Shown here one piece after another: positions 52,723 through 61,081 of a stretch of DNA of 64,000 bases. This DNA is from Reyranella aquatilis (GTDB lineage Bacteria; Pseudomonadota; Alphaproteobacteria; Reyranellales; Reyranellaceae). The notes below the pieces were generated by a model. That model saw nothing but the letters and a program-made list of their open reading frames with translations, made no database searches and had not been told where the DNA came from. The translations under genes and the position numbers were made by a program. The number at the start of each line of letters is the position of its first letter. Within the stretch, counting starts at the first letter, position 1. The DNA is taken from contig NZ_JAJISD010000019.1 in NCBI RefSeq assembly GCF_020880995.1, forward strand, positions 1 to 64,000, written 5' to 3'.

Positions 52723-53958
52723 TTGACCGCTGTCGCCTTTCCGATCCCCGACGACGTCATCGCAGTGGCGGACGGCGTCGAAGCCTTCCTGCGCAGGGAA
52801 GTGTTCCCGCGCCACCAGCGCGATCATGCGCTGCTGTCCGATCCGCGCCGCACGTACGGCGAGGATGGCCGCTATGTCCCTGCTGTGGTCGACCATATCC
52901 GAGGCGTGCGTATGGCGGCAGCGGAGACTGGTTACTACTCGATGTCAGTCCCTGCGGAACTGGGCGGGGCTGGAATGGGCATGCTTGCCTACTTCGTCGT
53001 CTGGGAGCGTATCTATCGTCTCTGTGGCAGTCATAACTGGCTGGGAGCCTATACGGTCAGTCACTGGGCGTTCGGTCCCAGCCCGGTCTTGCTGATGGTA
53101 ACGGACCGTGCACGCGCCGAAATTCTAACGGGCATGATGGAGGGTAGGACGTCGATGTGTTTCGGCATGTCTGAGCCCGGTGCCGGTTCGGATGCAACCA
53201 CTATCCAGACGAAGGCGGTCCAAAGCGGGTCTGGCTGGCGACTCAACGGCCGCAAGATTTGGACTACCAACGCGCCGCAGGCAGACTATTGCATCGTCTT
53301 TGCCGTCACCGATCCTGAACGCGCATCACGCAGGGCGGGCGGTATTAGCGCGTTTCTGGTGCCGACGACGTCACCTGGCTTCACGCTGGAGAGTGTCATC
53401 CGTATGCATGGCTCGGTGGGCGGCAACGAGGGTTCGATCGTGTTGGAGGATGTGCAGCTCGAGCCGTGGCAGCTGGTCGGTGAACTGCACGACGGCTTCC
53501 GGATCGGATTGCTGGGCGTCTCAATTGGCCGCATCTACAATTCAGCGCGTGCCGTGGGACTTGGGCGCTGGGCGATGGAGATGGCGTTGCGCTACGCACA
53601 ACAACGCGAGGCCTTTGGCAAGCCGATTGCGGAATACCAGGGCGTGACGTTTCCGTTGGCCGAGACGGCGATGGAGCTGCATGCGGCGCATCTGATGGCG
53701 CTGAACGCGGCGGCATTGATCGACCGGGGCGAGCGGGCGGTCAAGGAACTGTCGATGGCTAAGGCCTACGCAGTAGAAATCGGTGCCCGGGCGCTGGATC
53801 GCGCAATCCAGACTCATGGCGCCATGGGTTTCACTAATGAGCTCGGGCTTGTTCACGCCTGGCAGGACGTCCGTTCGGTCAACGTGGCTGACGGCACAAA
53901 TGAAATTTTGCGTCGCACCATAGCGCAGCGCCTCCTTGCCGGGGATACGGAATTGTAG
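52723..53958 (+). CDS. Acyl-CoA dehydrogenase
   Basis: An acyl-CoA dehydrogenase of about 411 residues. Signatures: MCFGMSEPGAGSDATTIQTKA, LNGRKIWTTNA, RMHGSVGGNEGSIVLEDVQ, REAFGKPIAEYQGVTFPLAETAME and IQTHGAMGFTNELGLVHAWQDVRSVNVADGTNEILRRTIAQRLL (Asp in ADGTNE at the MCAD Glu position). I prefer the TTG at 52723 (AAAGGA 5 bases upstream, N-terminus MTAVAFPIPDDVIAVADGVEAFLRREV) to the ATG at 52669, which lacks a ribosome-binding site. Both are possible. Confidence 0.88.
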   Translation: MTAVAFPIPDDVIAVADGVEAFLRREVFPRHQRDHALLSDPRRTYGEDGRYVPAVVDHIRGVRMAAAETGYYSMSVPAELGGAGMGMLAYFVVWERIYRLCGSHNWLGAYTVSHWAFGPSPVLLMVTDRARAEILTGMMEGRTSMCFGMSEPGAGSDATTIQTKAVQSGSGWRLNGRKIWTTNAPQADYCIVFAVTDPERASRRAGGISAFLVPTTSPGFTLESVIRMHGSVGGNEGSIVLEDVQLEPWQLVGELHDGFRIGLLGVSIGRIYNSARAVGLGRWAMEMALRYAQQREAFGKPIAEYQGVTFPLAETAMELHAAHLMALNAAALIDRGERAVKELSMAKAYAVEIGARALDRAIQTHGAMGFTNELGLVHAWQDVRSVNVADGTNEILRRTIAQRLLAGDTEL

Positions 53959-54061
53959 GTGTCGCAGCTGCCTCGTCGGATTCGCAGGCTTCGCTCATCA
54001 TACAGGCGTGTGCTGCGCCTAGCCGTTGTTGAACCAATGTTTGCAAGAGAGGAAAGTAATT

Positions 54062-54841
54062 ATGCGAATGAAGGGCAAGGTCGGCATCGTCACCGCTGCC
54101 GCCTCAGGAATGGGGAGGGCAGGAGCAGTTCGCTTCGCGCGCGAGGGTGCTGCTGTGGCCGTCATCGATCGGGACGAAGTGGGCGTCGCCGCCACAGTCA
54201 ACGAGATCGTGGCCTTTGGCGGTACTGCGAAAGGGATCATCGTTGACCTCGGCGACGACGATGCAGCGCGCCAAATCGTCAAGGATGCCGCTAGCGCCTT
54301 TGGCGGCCTCGACTTTGTCTGGAATCATCTCGGCCATCCCGGCCCCGCTTCGGTTGAGGGTCTGGACTTGGCGGATTTCGACCTCGCGGTTCGCCTCAAC
54401 TTGCGCTCTGTGCTGATCACCACTGAAGCAGCGATTCCAGAATTGCGCGCGCGTGGCGGCGGCGCGTTTCTTTTCACGGCCTCGACGTCCGGCTTGCATG
54501 GTTCGCCGTTCAGTCCCGTTTATTCTGCCATGAAGTTCGGAGTCGTTGGTCTGACGCGCTCACTCGCCAAGCGCCTTGCCCGTGATGGGATCCGCGTCAA
54601 TGCCTTGTGTCCCGGCCCCGTAGATACACCGATGCTACGTGTGTTCGTCGCCAGGCCGGACCAACAGAGCACGCACGGTCTAGATCCAGATGAACTGATT
54701 CGCAAGCACGCCGGCATGACGCCTTTGGGTCGACCAGGCAGGCCTGAGGAGATTGCCAATGCAGCGCTGTTCTTGTTGTCCGACGAGGCTTCTTTCGTGA
54801 CCGGCGCGGCTCTGCCGGTCGATGGTGGATCAACGGCATGA
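54062..54841 (+). CDS. SDR-family dehydrogenase
   Basis: A 259-residue SDR: TAAASGMGRAGAVRF (cofactor loop), IDRDEVG (NAD-type Asp), STSGLHGSPFSPVYSAMKFG (catalytic Ser, Tyr, Lys) and FVTGAALPVDGGSTA. The structural NNAG motif is changed to NHLGHPGP, which is unusual. ATG at 54062 after GAGGAAAG. It closes the small plus-strand group of PaaK-like ligase, SDR and acyl-CoA dehydrogenase genes. Confidence 0.87.
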   Translation: MRMKGKVGIVTAAASGMGRAGAVRFAREGAAVAVIDRDEVGVAATVNEIVAFGGTAKGIIVDLGDDDAARQIVKDAASAFGGLDFVWNHLGHPGPASVEGLDLADFDLAVRLNLRSVLITTEAAIPELRARGGGAFLFTASTSGLHGSPFSPVYSAMKFGVVGLTRSLAKRLARDGIRVNALCPGPVDTPMLRVFVARPDQQSTHGLDPDELIRKHAGMTPLGRPGRPEEIANAALFLLSDEASFVTGAALPVDGGSTA

Positions 54842-55086
54842 ACTGGCTTGAGCTCGCGACGCAATTCGCGATTGGCACCTGCCAACCCGAACCGGGGAGT
54901 TCTGTTGCTGAACCCGCCGTCGCGCGCCCATGGCACCTACACGCGCTTTTCCCCCTGGCTAAACGAAATCCGTTCGTTCCATCGCATTGTTGCGAGGAGG
55001 GTGCATGGTTGCGCTGACGCTGGCAACCCTGGTTTATCCGGAGAACCCTGATGGAAGCCCATAAGTAAGTAGGAGGAAACTTGGTG

Positions 55087-55296
55087 ATGACCAATGTTGT
55101 GGCCGAGCAAGTCAAGCCCGCAGCCGCTCATGAACCGATAAGGCGATATGACGCCATCATTATCGGTGCGGGCATTTCCGGAATGTACCAACTGTACCGG
55201 CTCAGGCAGCTCGGGCTCACGGCTCGTGTCTTCGAAACCGGCGATGGCGTAGGTGGCACGTGGTACTGGAATCGATACCCCGCGGCACAGAGGTGA
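55087..55296 (+). pseudogene. N-terminal fragment of a flavin (Baeyer-Villiger) monooxygenase
   Basis: The frame gives about 69 residues matching the N-terminus of the complete monooxygenase encoded at 58969: YDAIIIGAGISGMYQLYRLRQLGL, FETGDGVGGTWYWNRYP. It stops at 55296 where the related protein continues with GARFDSESW. The start still has GGAGGA (GTG at 55084 or ATG at 55087). The remaining 85 per cent of the gene is gone, so this is a deletion remnant of a duplicated or earlier monooxygenase gene. Confidence 0.8.
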
Positions 55297-55539
55297 GCGC
55301 TGATTTTCGCAAGAAGTATCCTAACGTCTCCGCCAATTACGAGGCTCTAAAGGCGAAGCTGCCAAAGTAGTAAACCTGAGCGATAGATAGTCAGGATGTG
55401 AGAACCGGGGAATTGCGAAGAGACCTGCGCGTCGAAACGCCATTCCCTCTTGTTCCTTATTGCCACAGGGTATTGATCGGCTGGTGAAATGCAGCTGAAT
55501 CACGCTCGGGCCGTGCAAAGAAAATAGGGAAGTCAGGTC

Positions 55540-56901
55540 ATGGGTGAGCAGAAGAAAAGACAAATGACGCTCGTGGCCTTCCTGCAGGCGCAAAACTGCT
55601 CAAACTATCCGGCGTCGTGGCGGCATCCGCAGACCATGCCCGATTTCATGTCCCCGCAGTACTACCAGCGCATCGCCCGCACGCTCGAAGAGGGCAAGTT
55701 CGACCTGGCGTTCTTCGACGACCGGCTGGCCATGCCCGACCGCTACGGCGACGACTACGAGGAATCGGTGCGGCATGGCATTCGAGTCGTGAAGATGGAC
55801 CTGGTTTCCATCATGACGGCGATGGGTTTGGCGACACAGCATCTGGGCATCGGCGGCACGTACTCGACGACCTATTTCGAGCCGTTCCATGTCGCTCGCG
55901 TCTTTGCCACGCTCGACCTGATGATCGGCGGTCGCGCCGCCTGGAACGTGGTGACCTCGCTAAACGATTCGGAGGCGGTGAATTTCAGCCAGACCGAGCA
56001 TCTCGAACACGATCTGCGCTACGACCGCGCCGACGAGTTCATGGAAGTCGTGCTGGGCCATTGGAATACCTGGGACAAGGACGCGATCTTGCTTGATCGC
56101 GAGAAAGGCATCTTCGCCGATCCCAAGAAGGTCCATCGCCTCGACCACAAGGGCAAATTCTTCCGTTCGCGCGGTCCGTTCACCGTGCCGCGCTCGCCGC
56201 AGGGCCATCCGGTCATCATCCAGGCCGGGCAGAGCGGTCGCGGCAAGACGTTCGCCTCGCGCTGGGGCGAGCTGATCTTCGTGATCTTCGCTAACCTGGC
56301 GCTGGGCAAGAAAATGTACGCCGATTTCAAGCAGCAGGTCGCGGCCGGCGGTCGCGATCCCGGCAAGGTCAAGCTGACGCCGGCGGTTTACGTCATCCCC
56401 GGCGAGACCAAGACCATGGCCGAGGAAAAGGCGGCGCTGATCGACAATCTGGCGCATCCGATGGATTCTCTGGCGCTGCTGTCAGAGGTGCTCAACTTCG
56501 ATTTTGCAAGCAAGCCGATGGACGAGCCATTCACCGACGCCGAGCTGAAATCCATCGGCGGCCTGCAGGCCATGCGCGACCGGGTGATCCAGATCAGCGG
56601 CAAGGCCAACCCGACGACGCGCGACTTCGTGCAGTACAGCGGTCGCGGCACGATCCGCGAGGTTCCGACTTTTATCGGCACGCCGCAGGCAATCGCCGAT
56701 CAGATGGAAGAGTGGTTCAACGGCGGGGCGTGCGACGGATTCGTCATTGCCGCGACCCACATGCCGGGCGCTTACGAGGATTTTGTTCGCCTGGTGGTGC
56801 CGGAGCTGCAGCGTCGCGGCTTGTTCCGCAAGGAATATCCCGGCAAGACGCTACGCGACACGCTGGGGCTTTCGGTGCCGGAGAAATCGGCCGTCGGCTG
56901 A
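55540..56901 (+). CDS. NtaA/SnaA/DszA-family FMNH2-dependent monooxygenase
   Basis: A 453-residue two-component flavin monooxygenase of the NtaA/DszA type: MTLVAFLQAQNCSNYPASWRHP, EEGKFDLAFFDDRLAMPDRYGDDY, GGTYSTTYFEPFHVARVFATLDLMIGGRAAWNVVTSLNDSEAVNFS, GHPVIIQAGQSGRGKTFASRWGELIF and the C-terminal VRLVVPELQRRGLFRKEYPGKTLR. Family enzymes need FMNH2 from a separate reductase, which is not encoded in the window. Possible substrates include amine, sulfone or ring carbonyl compounds. It is preceded by the monooxygenase fragment. Confidence 0.9.
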   Translation: MGEQKKRQMTLVAFLQAQNCSNYPASWRHPQTMPDFMSPQYYQRIARTLEEGKFDLAFFDDRLAMPDRYGDDYEESVRHGIRVVKMDLVSIMTAMGLATQHLGIGGTYSTTYFEPFHVARVFATLDLMIGGRAAWNVVTSLNDSEAVNFSQTEHLEHDLRYDRADEFMEVVLGHWNTWDKDAILLDREKGIFADPKKVHRLDHKGKFFRSRGPFTVPRSPQGHPVIIQAGQSGRGKTFASRWGELIFVIFANLALGKKMYADFKQQVAAGGRDPGKVKLTPAVYVIPGETKTMAEEKAALIDNLAHPMDSLALLSEVLNFDFASKPMDEPFTDAELKSIGGLQAMRDRVIQISGKANPTTRDFVQYSGRGTIREVPTFIGTPQAIADQMEEWFNGGACDGFVIAATHMPGAYEDFVRLVVPELQRRGLFRKEYPGKTLRDTLGLSVPEKSAVG

Positions 56902-56996
56902 AGTGCAGCGAGCGGGTCTGCCTGTTCGGCGGCCAGGATCATGTTGCGGACCAGCGGGCAGATCTTCTCCAGCCAGCGCTTGCCAGAATCGGCTTT

Positions 56997-58163
56997 TCAG
57001 TAAGATTTCGGCAGTCCTAGTACCTTTTCGGCAATGAAGCAGAGGATCAATTGCTCGCTGACCGGGGCAATACGGCAAATCATCACTTCCCGCAGATAGC
57101 GCTCGACATGAAATTCCTTGGCGTAGCCGTAGCCGCCATGGGTCATCACCGCCTGAAGACATGCATTGTAACCAGCCTGTGCCCCAAGATACTTCGCGGC
57201 ATTGGCTTCAGCGCCACAATCCTTGCCGTTGTCGTAAAGCCAAGCGGCCTTGAACGCCATCAAGTTGGCGGCCTCAAGCTCCATCCAGTTTTGCGCCAGC
57301 GGGTGTTGAATTGCCTGATTCTGACCGATGGGACGGCCGAAGACGACTCGTTCCTTGGCATATTGAGCCGCTCGCTTGAGTGCCAGCTTCCCGATGCCGA
57401 TGGCTTCGGCACCAATCAACACTCGCTCTGGATTGAGACCATGCAGAAGATACTGAAACCCCTTGCCTTCCTCGCCAATGCGATCCTCAAGCGGCACTTT
57501 AAGTCCGTCGAGAAAAACCTGATTCGAATCGACGGCCTTGCGGCCCATTTTCTCGATTTCGCGCACCTCAATGAATTTGCGGTCGAAGTCGGTGTAGAAT
57601 AACGAGAGACCATCCGTCGCCCGCCTGCATTGGTCCTGCGGTGTGGTCCGGGCAATCAGCAGCATCTTGTCTGCCACTTGCGCGGTCGAGGTCCAGACTT
57701 TATGGCCATGCACGATATAACCGTTGCCATTGCGGTCGGCGCGGGTCGTCAGCGATGTCGTATTGAGTCCAGCATTGGGCTCGGTGACGGCAAAACAGCC
57801 CTTGACCTTGCCTTGGATAATGGGAGGCAACATGCGACGTTTTTGTTCTTCGGTTCCGAACACCACGATCGGATTGGGTCCGAAGACATTGAGATGGATC
57901 GCCGACGCTCCCTGCAAGGCAGCACCAGACTCAGCGACAGTCTGCATCACCAAGGCCGCCTCGGTGATGCCGAGACCTGCGCCACCGAATTCCTCCGGCA
58001 TAGCAATTCCCAGCCAGCCGGCATCGGCCATTGCCTTGTAAAATTCCTCCGGAAAGCCGCCGTATTTGTCCTTCTTCAGCCAGTAACCGTCGTCGAACTG
58101 GGCGCAGAGCCGACTTACATTCTCGCGGATTTGCTCATGCGCATTGGTAAAAGCATAGTCCAT
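56997..58163 (-). CDS. Acyl-CoA dehydrogenase (helix-G Glu type)
   Basis: A 388-residue acyl-CoA dehydrogenase: FAVTEPNAGLNTTSLTTRADRNG, GHKVWTSTAQVADKM, AIHLNVFGPNPIVVFG, THGGYGYAKEFHVERYLREV and ICRIAPVSEQLILCFIAEKVLGLPKSY. The EGT motif with the MCAD catalytic Glu is absent (RIAPVSEQ), but GLNPERVLIG carries a Glu where isovaleryl-CoA and long-chain enzymes have theirs in helix G. That suggests branched or alpha-substituted acyl-CoA substrates. It is on the strand opposite most of the block and precedes the wrecked ligase gene. Confidence 0.9.
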   Translation of the reverse strand: MDYAFTNAHEQIRENVSRLCAQFDDGYWLKKDKYGGFPEEFYKAMADAGWLGIAMPEEFGGAGLGITEAALVMQTVAESGAALQGASAIHLNVFGPNPIVVFGTEEQKRRMLPPIIQGKVKGCFAVTEPNAGLNTTSLTTRADRNGNGYIVHGHKVWTSTAQVADKMLLIARTTPQDQCRRATDGLSLFYTDFDRKFIEVREIEKMGRKAVDSNQVFLDGLKVPLEDRIGEEGKGFQYLLHGLNPERVLIGAEAIGIGKLALKRAAQYAKERVVFGRPIGQNQAIQHPLAQNWMELEAANLMAFKAAWLYDNGKDCGAEANAAKYLGAQAGYNACLQAVMTHGGYGYAKEFHVERYLREVMICRIAPVSEQLILCFIAEKVLGLPKSY

Positions 58164-58247
58164 CGATGGTTCCCTAGAATTGTTGACTATTGAGTGATTG
58201 CCTCGAGCGTTCTAAGCTTCTTCGCTAGGGCGACCACTGAGCGACCA

Positions 58248-58704
58248 TTACATTCCCTCACTGACGATTTCGCGAAGATTGAATTTCTGCACCTTGCCAC
58301 TTGGCGGCTTCGAGAACTTCGAGGCGTTCAGGCCAATAGTTCTTTGCTACCGCATTCGCCGCCATGAAACGTGACAGATCAGCCAAGGTCAGTAGCCAAG
58401 GTCAGTGACGTGCCCTCGCGTATCACGAATTGCCACCAGTTCGGCAACTGAAGCGATAGAACCTCTCCAGGTTTGATCCCCAATCGCAAGAGATTGGCGG
58501 CGATGCGATGGGCGCTTTGTTGCAACTGTTCATAGGTCAAAATCGTACGTCGGCCGATAGTGGTCTCATAGGCGGTGACCGCCAACCGCGCCGGATCATC
58601 TCGGCAGTTTTCAGGAAAACGTCGAGCAAAATCTGGTCGCTCCAAAAACCGGCGGCGCGCATCCTTTGCTTGCGCCGATCTGGCAAGATCAGATTCATCG
58701 TCAT
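58248..58704 (-). pseudogene. Wrecked cyclohexanecarboxylate-CoA ligase (AliA-like)
   Basis: The minus strand starts like AliA-type AMP-forming ligases: MTMNLILPDRRKQRMRAAGF, then after a frameshift GRRTILTYEQLQQSAHRIAA and LSLQLPNWWQF. The core of about 330 residues (ATP P-loop included) is deleted and the sequence jumps to the C-terminal domain: REGTSLTLA, FMAANAVAKNYWPERLEV and, in another frame, KPPSGKVQKFNLREIV, with stop at 58248. A 13-bp tandem duplication at 58381-58406 adds a further shift. It is clearly non-functional. It supports a past complete ali/bad pathway. Confidence 0.8.
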
Positions 58705-58968
58705 TGTGTGGCCAGTGCCAGTTCGTGCGTCACACGCCTCTTCATGGTTCAACGATTGGAATCAGCTCGCGCGGGCAAGAGATCCAGAATCCTCACTCCG
58801 CAGCCTTTGGTATTTTCTCGAAATATCAGGCTAGACTATAGTTCTATTCACATTCTATTCTAATATATGATAGAAAATAAGCAATGACAACAATAGAAGC
58901 CTAGATTTGTGATGAGGCAGCATTGCTCCTGGCGACCTCACGGATCGTGACAGAAAAAGGAGGACAGC
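58705..58968. promoter_or_regulatory. AT-rich upstream region of the second Baeyer-Villiger gene
   Basis: The stretch about 58830-58885 is strongly AT-rich. It contains the direct repeat TTCTATT-CACA-TTCTATT and an inverted partner ATAGAA some 12 bases after the second copy, a possible operator overlapping a promoter. No coding sequence is supported between the ligase remnant and the GTG at 58969. Confidence 0.4.
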
Positions 58969-60606
58969 GTGGATACAGTGCAAGCGGTCCGGCAGGAGAC
59001 ACAAACGGGCAACCGCCTAGAGTTCGACGCGGTCGTCATCGGCGCTGGCGTCGCCGGTCTCTATCAACTTTACAGGTTGCGCGAACTCGGCTTGCGGGTT
59101 CGGGCCTTCGAAACGGGCAGCGCGGTCGGCGGCACCTGGTATTGGAATCGCTATCCGGGCGCGCGCTTCGACTCAGAAAGCTGGACGTACGGCTACTCGT
59201 TTTCGAAGGAGCTTCTCGAGGAATGGGAGTGGGAAGAGCACTTTTCGGCCCAACCCCACACCGAGCGCTACCTCAACTATGTCGCCGACAAATTCGAGCT
59301 GCGGCGCGACATCCAATTCAACAGCCGCGTCGTCGCCGCGCACTGGCGCGAGGAGACAAGCAGCTGGGAGCTTGTGCTGGAGAGTGGCGCGCGCCATTCG
59401 ACGCGCTTTCTCGTCACCGCGATCGGCGTTCTCTCGGCGGCCGTGATGCCGACAATTCCCGGCATCGACAGCTTCACGGGCCAGTCGTGCCACACCCAAC
59501 GCTGGCCGAAGGACGGCATTGAGTTCGCCGGCAAGCGGGTCGGCATCATCGGCACCGGTGCAACCGCGGTGCAGACGATCCAGACGATCGCCAAGACGGT
59601 CGGTCACCTGACCGTGTTTCAGCGCACCCCGAACTGGTGCTTTCCGCTGAACAACAGCAAGATCACCCCGGAGGAGATGCGCGACATCCGCGCCCGGTAC
59701 CCCGAGATTCTGGCGCGCTGCCGCGAGACGCCGAGTTGCTACGTCCACGGCCCGGATCCGCGCAAGACGCTAGAGGTCACACCCGAGGACCGCGAAGCCT
59801 TCTGGGAAAAACTATACCGTACGCCGGGTTTCGGCCAATGGCAGGGGAATTTCAGCGACATGCTCATCGACCGCGAGGCTAACGCGCTCGCGTCCGAGTT
59901 TGCCGCTCGCAAGATCCGCGAACGGGTGAACGATCCTGTCGTCGCCGAGAAGCTGATCCCTAAAAACCACGGCTTCGGGATGCGCCGGATCCCCCTCGAA
60001 AGCGGCTATTACGATGTCTACAACCAGCCGAACGTCGAGCTGGTCGACGTCAACGAGACGCCGATAGAACGCATCACCCCGCGCGGCATCCGGACGTCGG
60101 AGCGCGAGCGCGAGTTCGACATCATCATCTACGCGACTGGCTTTGATGCCATTACCGGTGCCTTCGACCGGATCGATATCAGCGGCGTCGATAACGTGCG
60201 GCTCAAGGAGGCGTGGAAGGACGGGCCGCAGACTTATCTCGGCGTCTTCGTGTCAGGGTTTCCGAATTTCCTAATGGCGATGGGTCCGCACGCCGGCCTC
60301 AGCAATTACACGCGCACCGCGGAATACAGTGTCGAGTGGGTCACCGGCGTGATCCGGTTTGCGACCGAGCGAGGACTGAAGCGCATCGAGGCCACGCCGT
60401 CCGCCGTCAACGAATGGACTAGTCACGTCCTAGCGCTCGGCCAAGGTCAGCTGATGAATGAAGTCGGCTCCTGGATGACAGGCGTCAACCGGAACGTAGA
60501 AGGCAAACAGAAGCCTCGGATCATGCGCTACAGCGGTGGACACCCTGCATATCGCCAGTACTGTGACGCCGTCGCTGCGGAGGGCTACCGGAAGCTTATC
60601 TATTGA
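58969..60606 (+). CDS. Type I Baeyer-Villiger monooxygenase (cyclohexanone monooxygenase-like)
   Basis: A 545-residue FAD/NADPH monooxygenase. FAD motif GAGVAG (residues 25-30) followed by GGTWYWNRYPGARFDSESWTY, the full fingerprint FxGxxxHxxxWP as FTGQSCHTQRWP (169-180), NADPH motif GTGATA (195-200) and the second ATGFD region IIYATGFDAITG. Length and motifs fit the cyclohexanone/cyclopentadecanone/phenylacetone monooxygenase group. It would turn an alicyclic ketone into a lactone. The GTG start follows AAAGGAGG with 5-6 base spacing. It has its own AT-rich upstream region. Confidence 0.92.
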   Translation: MDTVQAVRQETQTGNRLEFDAVVIGAGVAGLYQLYRLRELGLRVRAFETGSAVGGTWYWNRYPGARFDSESWTYGYSFSKELLEEWEWEEHFSAQPHTERYLNYVADKFELRRDIQFNSRVVAAHWREETSSWELVLESGARHSTRFLVTAIGVLSAAVMPTIPGIDSFTGQSCHTQRWPKDGIEFAGKRVGIIGTGATAVQTIQTIAKTVGHLTVFQRTPNWCFPLNNSKITPEEMRDIRARYPEILARCRETPSCYVHGPDPRKTLEVTPEDREAFWEKLYRTPGFGQWQGNFSDMLIDREANALASEFAARKIRERVNDPVVAEKLIPKNHGFGMRRIPLESGYYDVYNQPNVELVDVNETPIERITPRGIRTSEREREFDIIIYATGFDAITGAFDRIDISGVDNVRLKEAWKDGPQTYLGVFVSGFPNFLMAMGPHAGLSNYTRTAEYSVEWVTGVIRFATERGLKRIEATPSAVNEWTSHVLALGQGQLMNEVGSWMTGVNRNVEGKQKPRIMRYSGGHPAYRQYCDAVAAEGYRKLIY

Positions 60607-60746
60607 ACCGAGCTCCGACCGAGTGGGGCATGCCTACGTCCTCGCGTGTCAATCGGCGGCACCAACGGGAAGCAGAGCGCCTCAGGCTTAGTCGTTAACC
60701 ACCGCACGTTGCCGCCGCGTCGTGGGGCCTTAACAGGCATGTCCCC

Positions 60747-60917
60747 ATGGCCGTGTTTTGGGTTCTTAGAAAAATGATTCCGTTCCGACAAATTGAAGCG
60801 GCGGACCTCATGATTCCGTTAAACAAATACACGGCGAGCTACGGGCGCTCGCTTTTGGCTGGTACGCCAGAGGACCAGCTGGTCGAGAAGCCGAAATCGA
60901 AAGTCATTAAATGCCTT
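60747..60917 (+). pseudogene. Remnant of a plasmid partition RepB-like protein
   Basis: A stretch of about 55 codons reads VLRKMIPFRQIEAADLMI, LNKYTASYGRSLLAGTPEDQLVE, KPKSKVIKCL. This resembles part of the C-terminal domain of RepB/ParB-type partition proteins of alphaproteobacterial plasmids (RQIEAAELM...NNYT-YA-SLLAATP-DQLV). No N-terminal ParB domain is present upstream and the frame soon becomes nonsense. I identify it from memory of the family only. It would mark a second plasmid-derived scar at the right side of the island. Confidence 0.5.
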
Positions 60918-61081
60918 CGCCCGGTTCCGGGCCGCACTGGCCGCAATTACATAGCGCGTGGGGGGCGGGCAGCAGCAGCTCCCCAAGCTGCACATGCGGC
61001 CCGTCCGTTGCCTTGCAACACCTGCTTAAGCCGAGATGCGCCGCTTCAGGGCCGCCGTGATCGACAAGATCTGAGCAGCCC
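60918..61081. other. Gap between the RepB remnant and the RND pump gene
   Basis: Together with 60607-60746 these bases hold no other gene I can support. The RND gene ends here on the minus strand, but no terminator hairpin with a T-tract is obvious. Confidence 0.3.
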
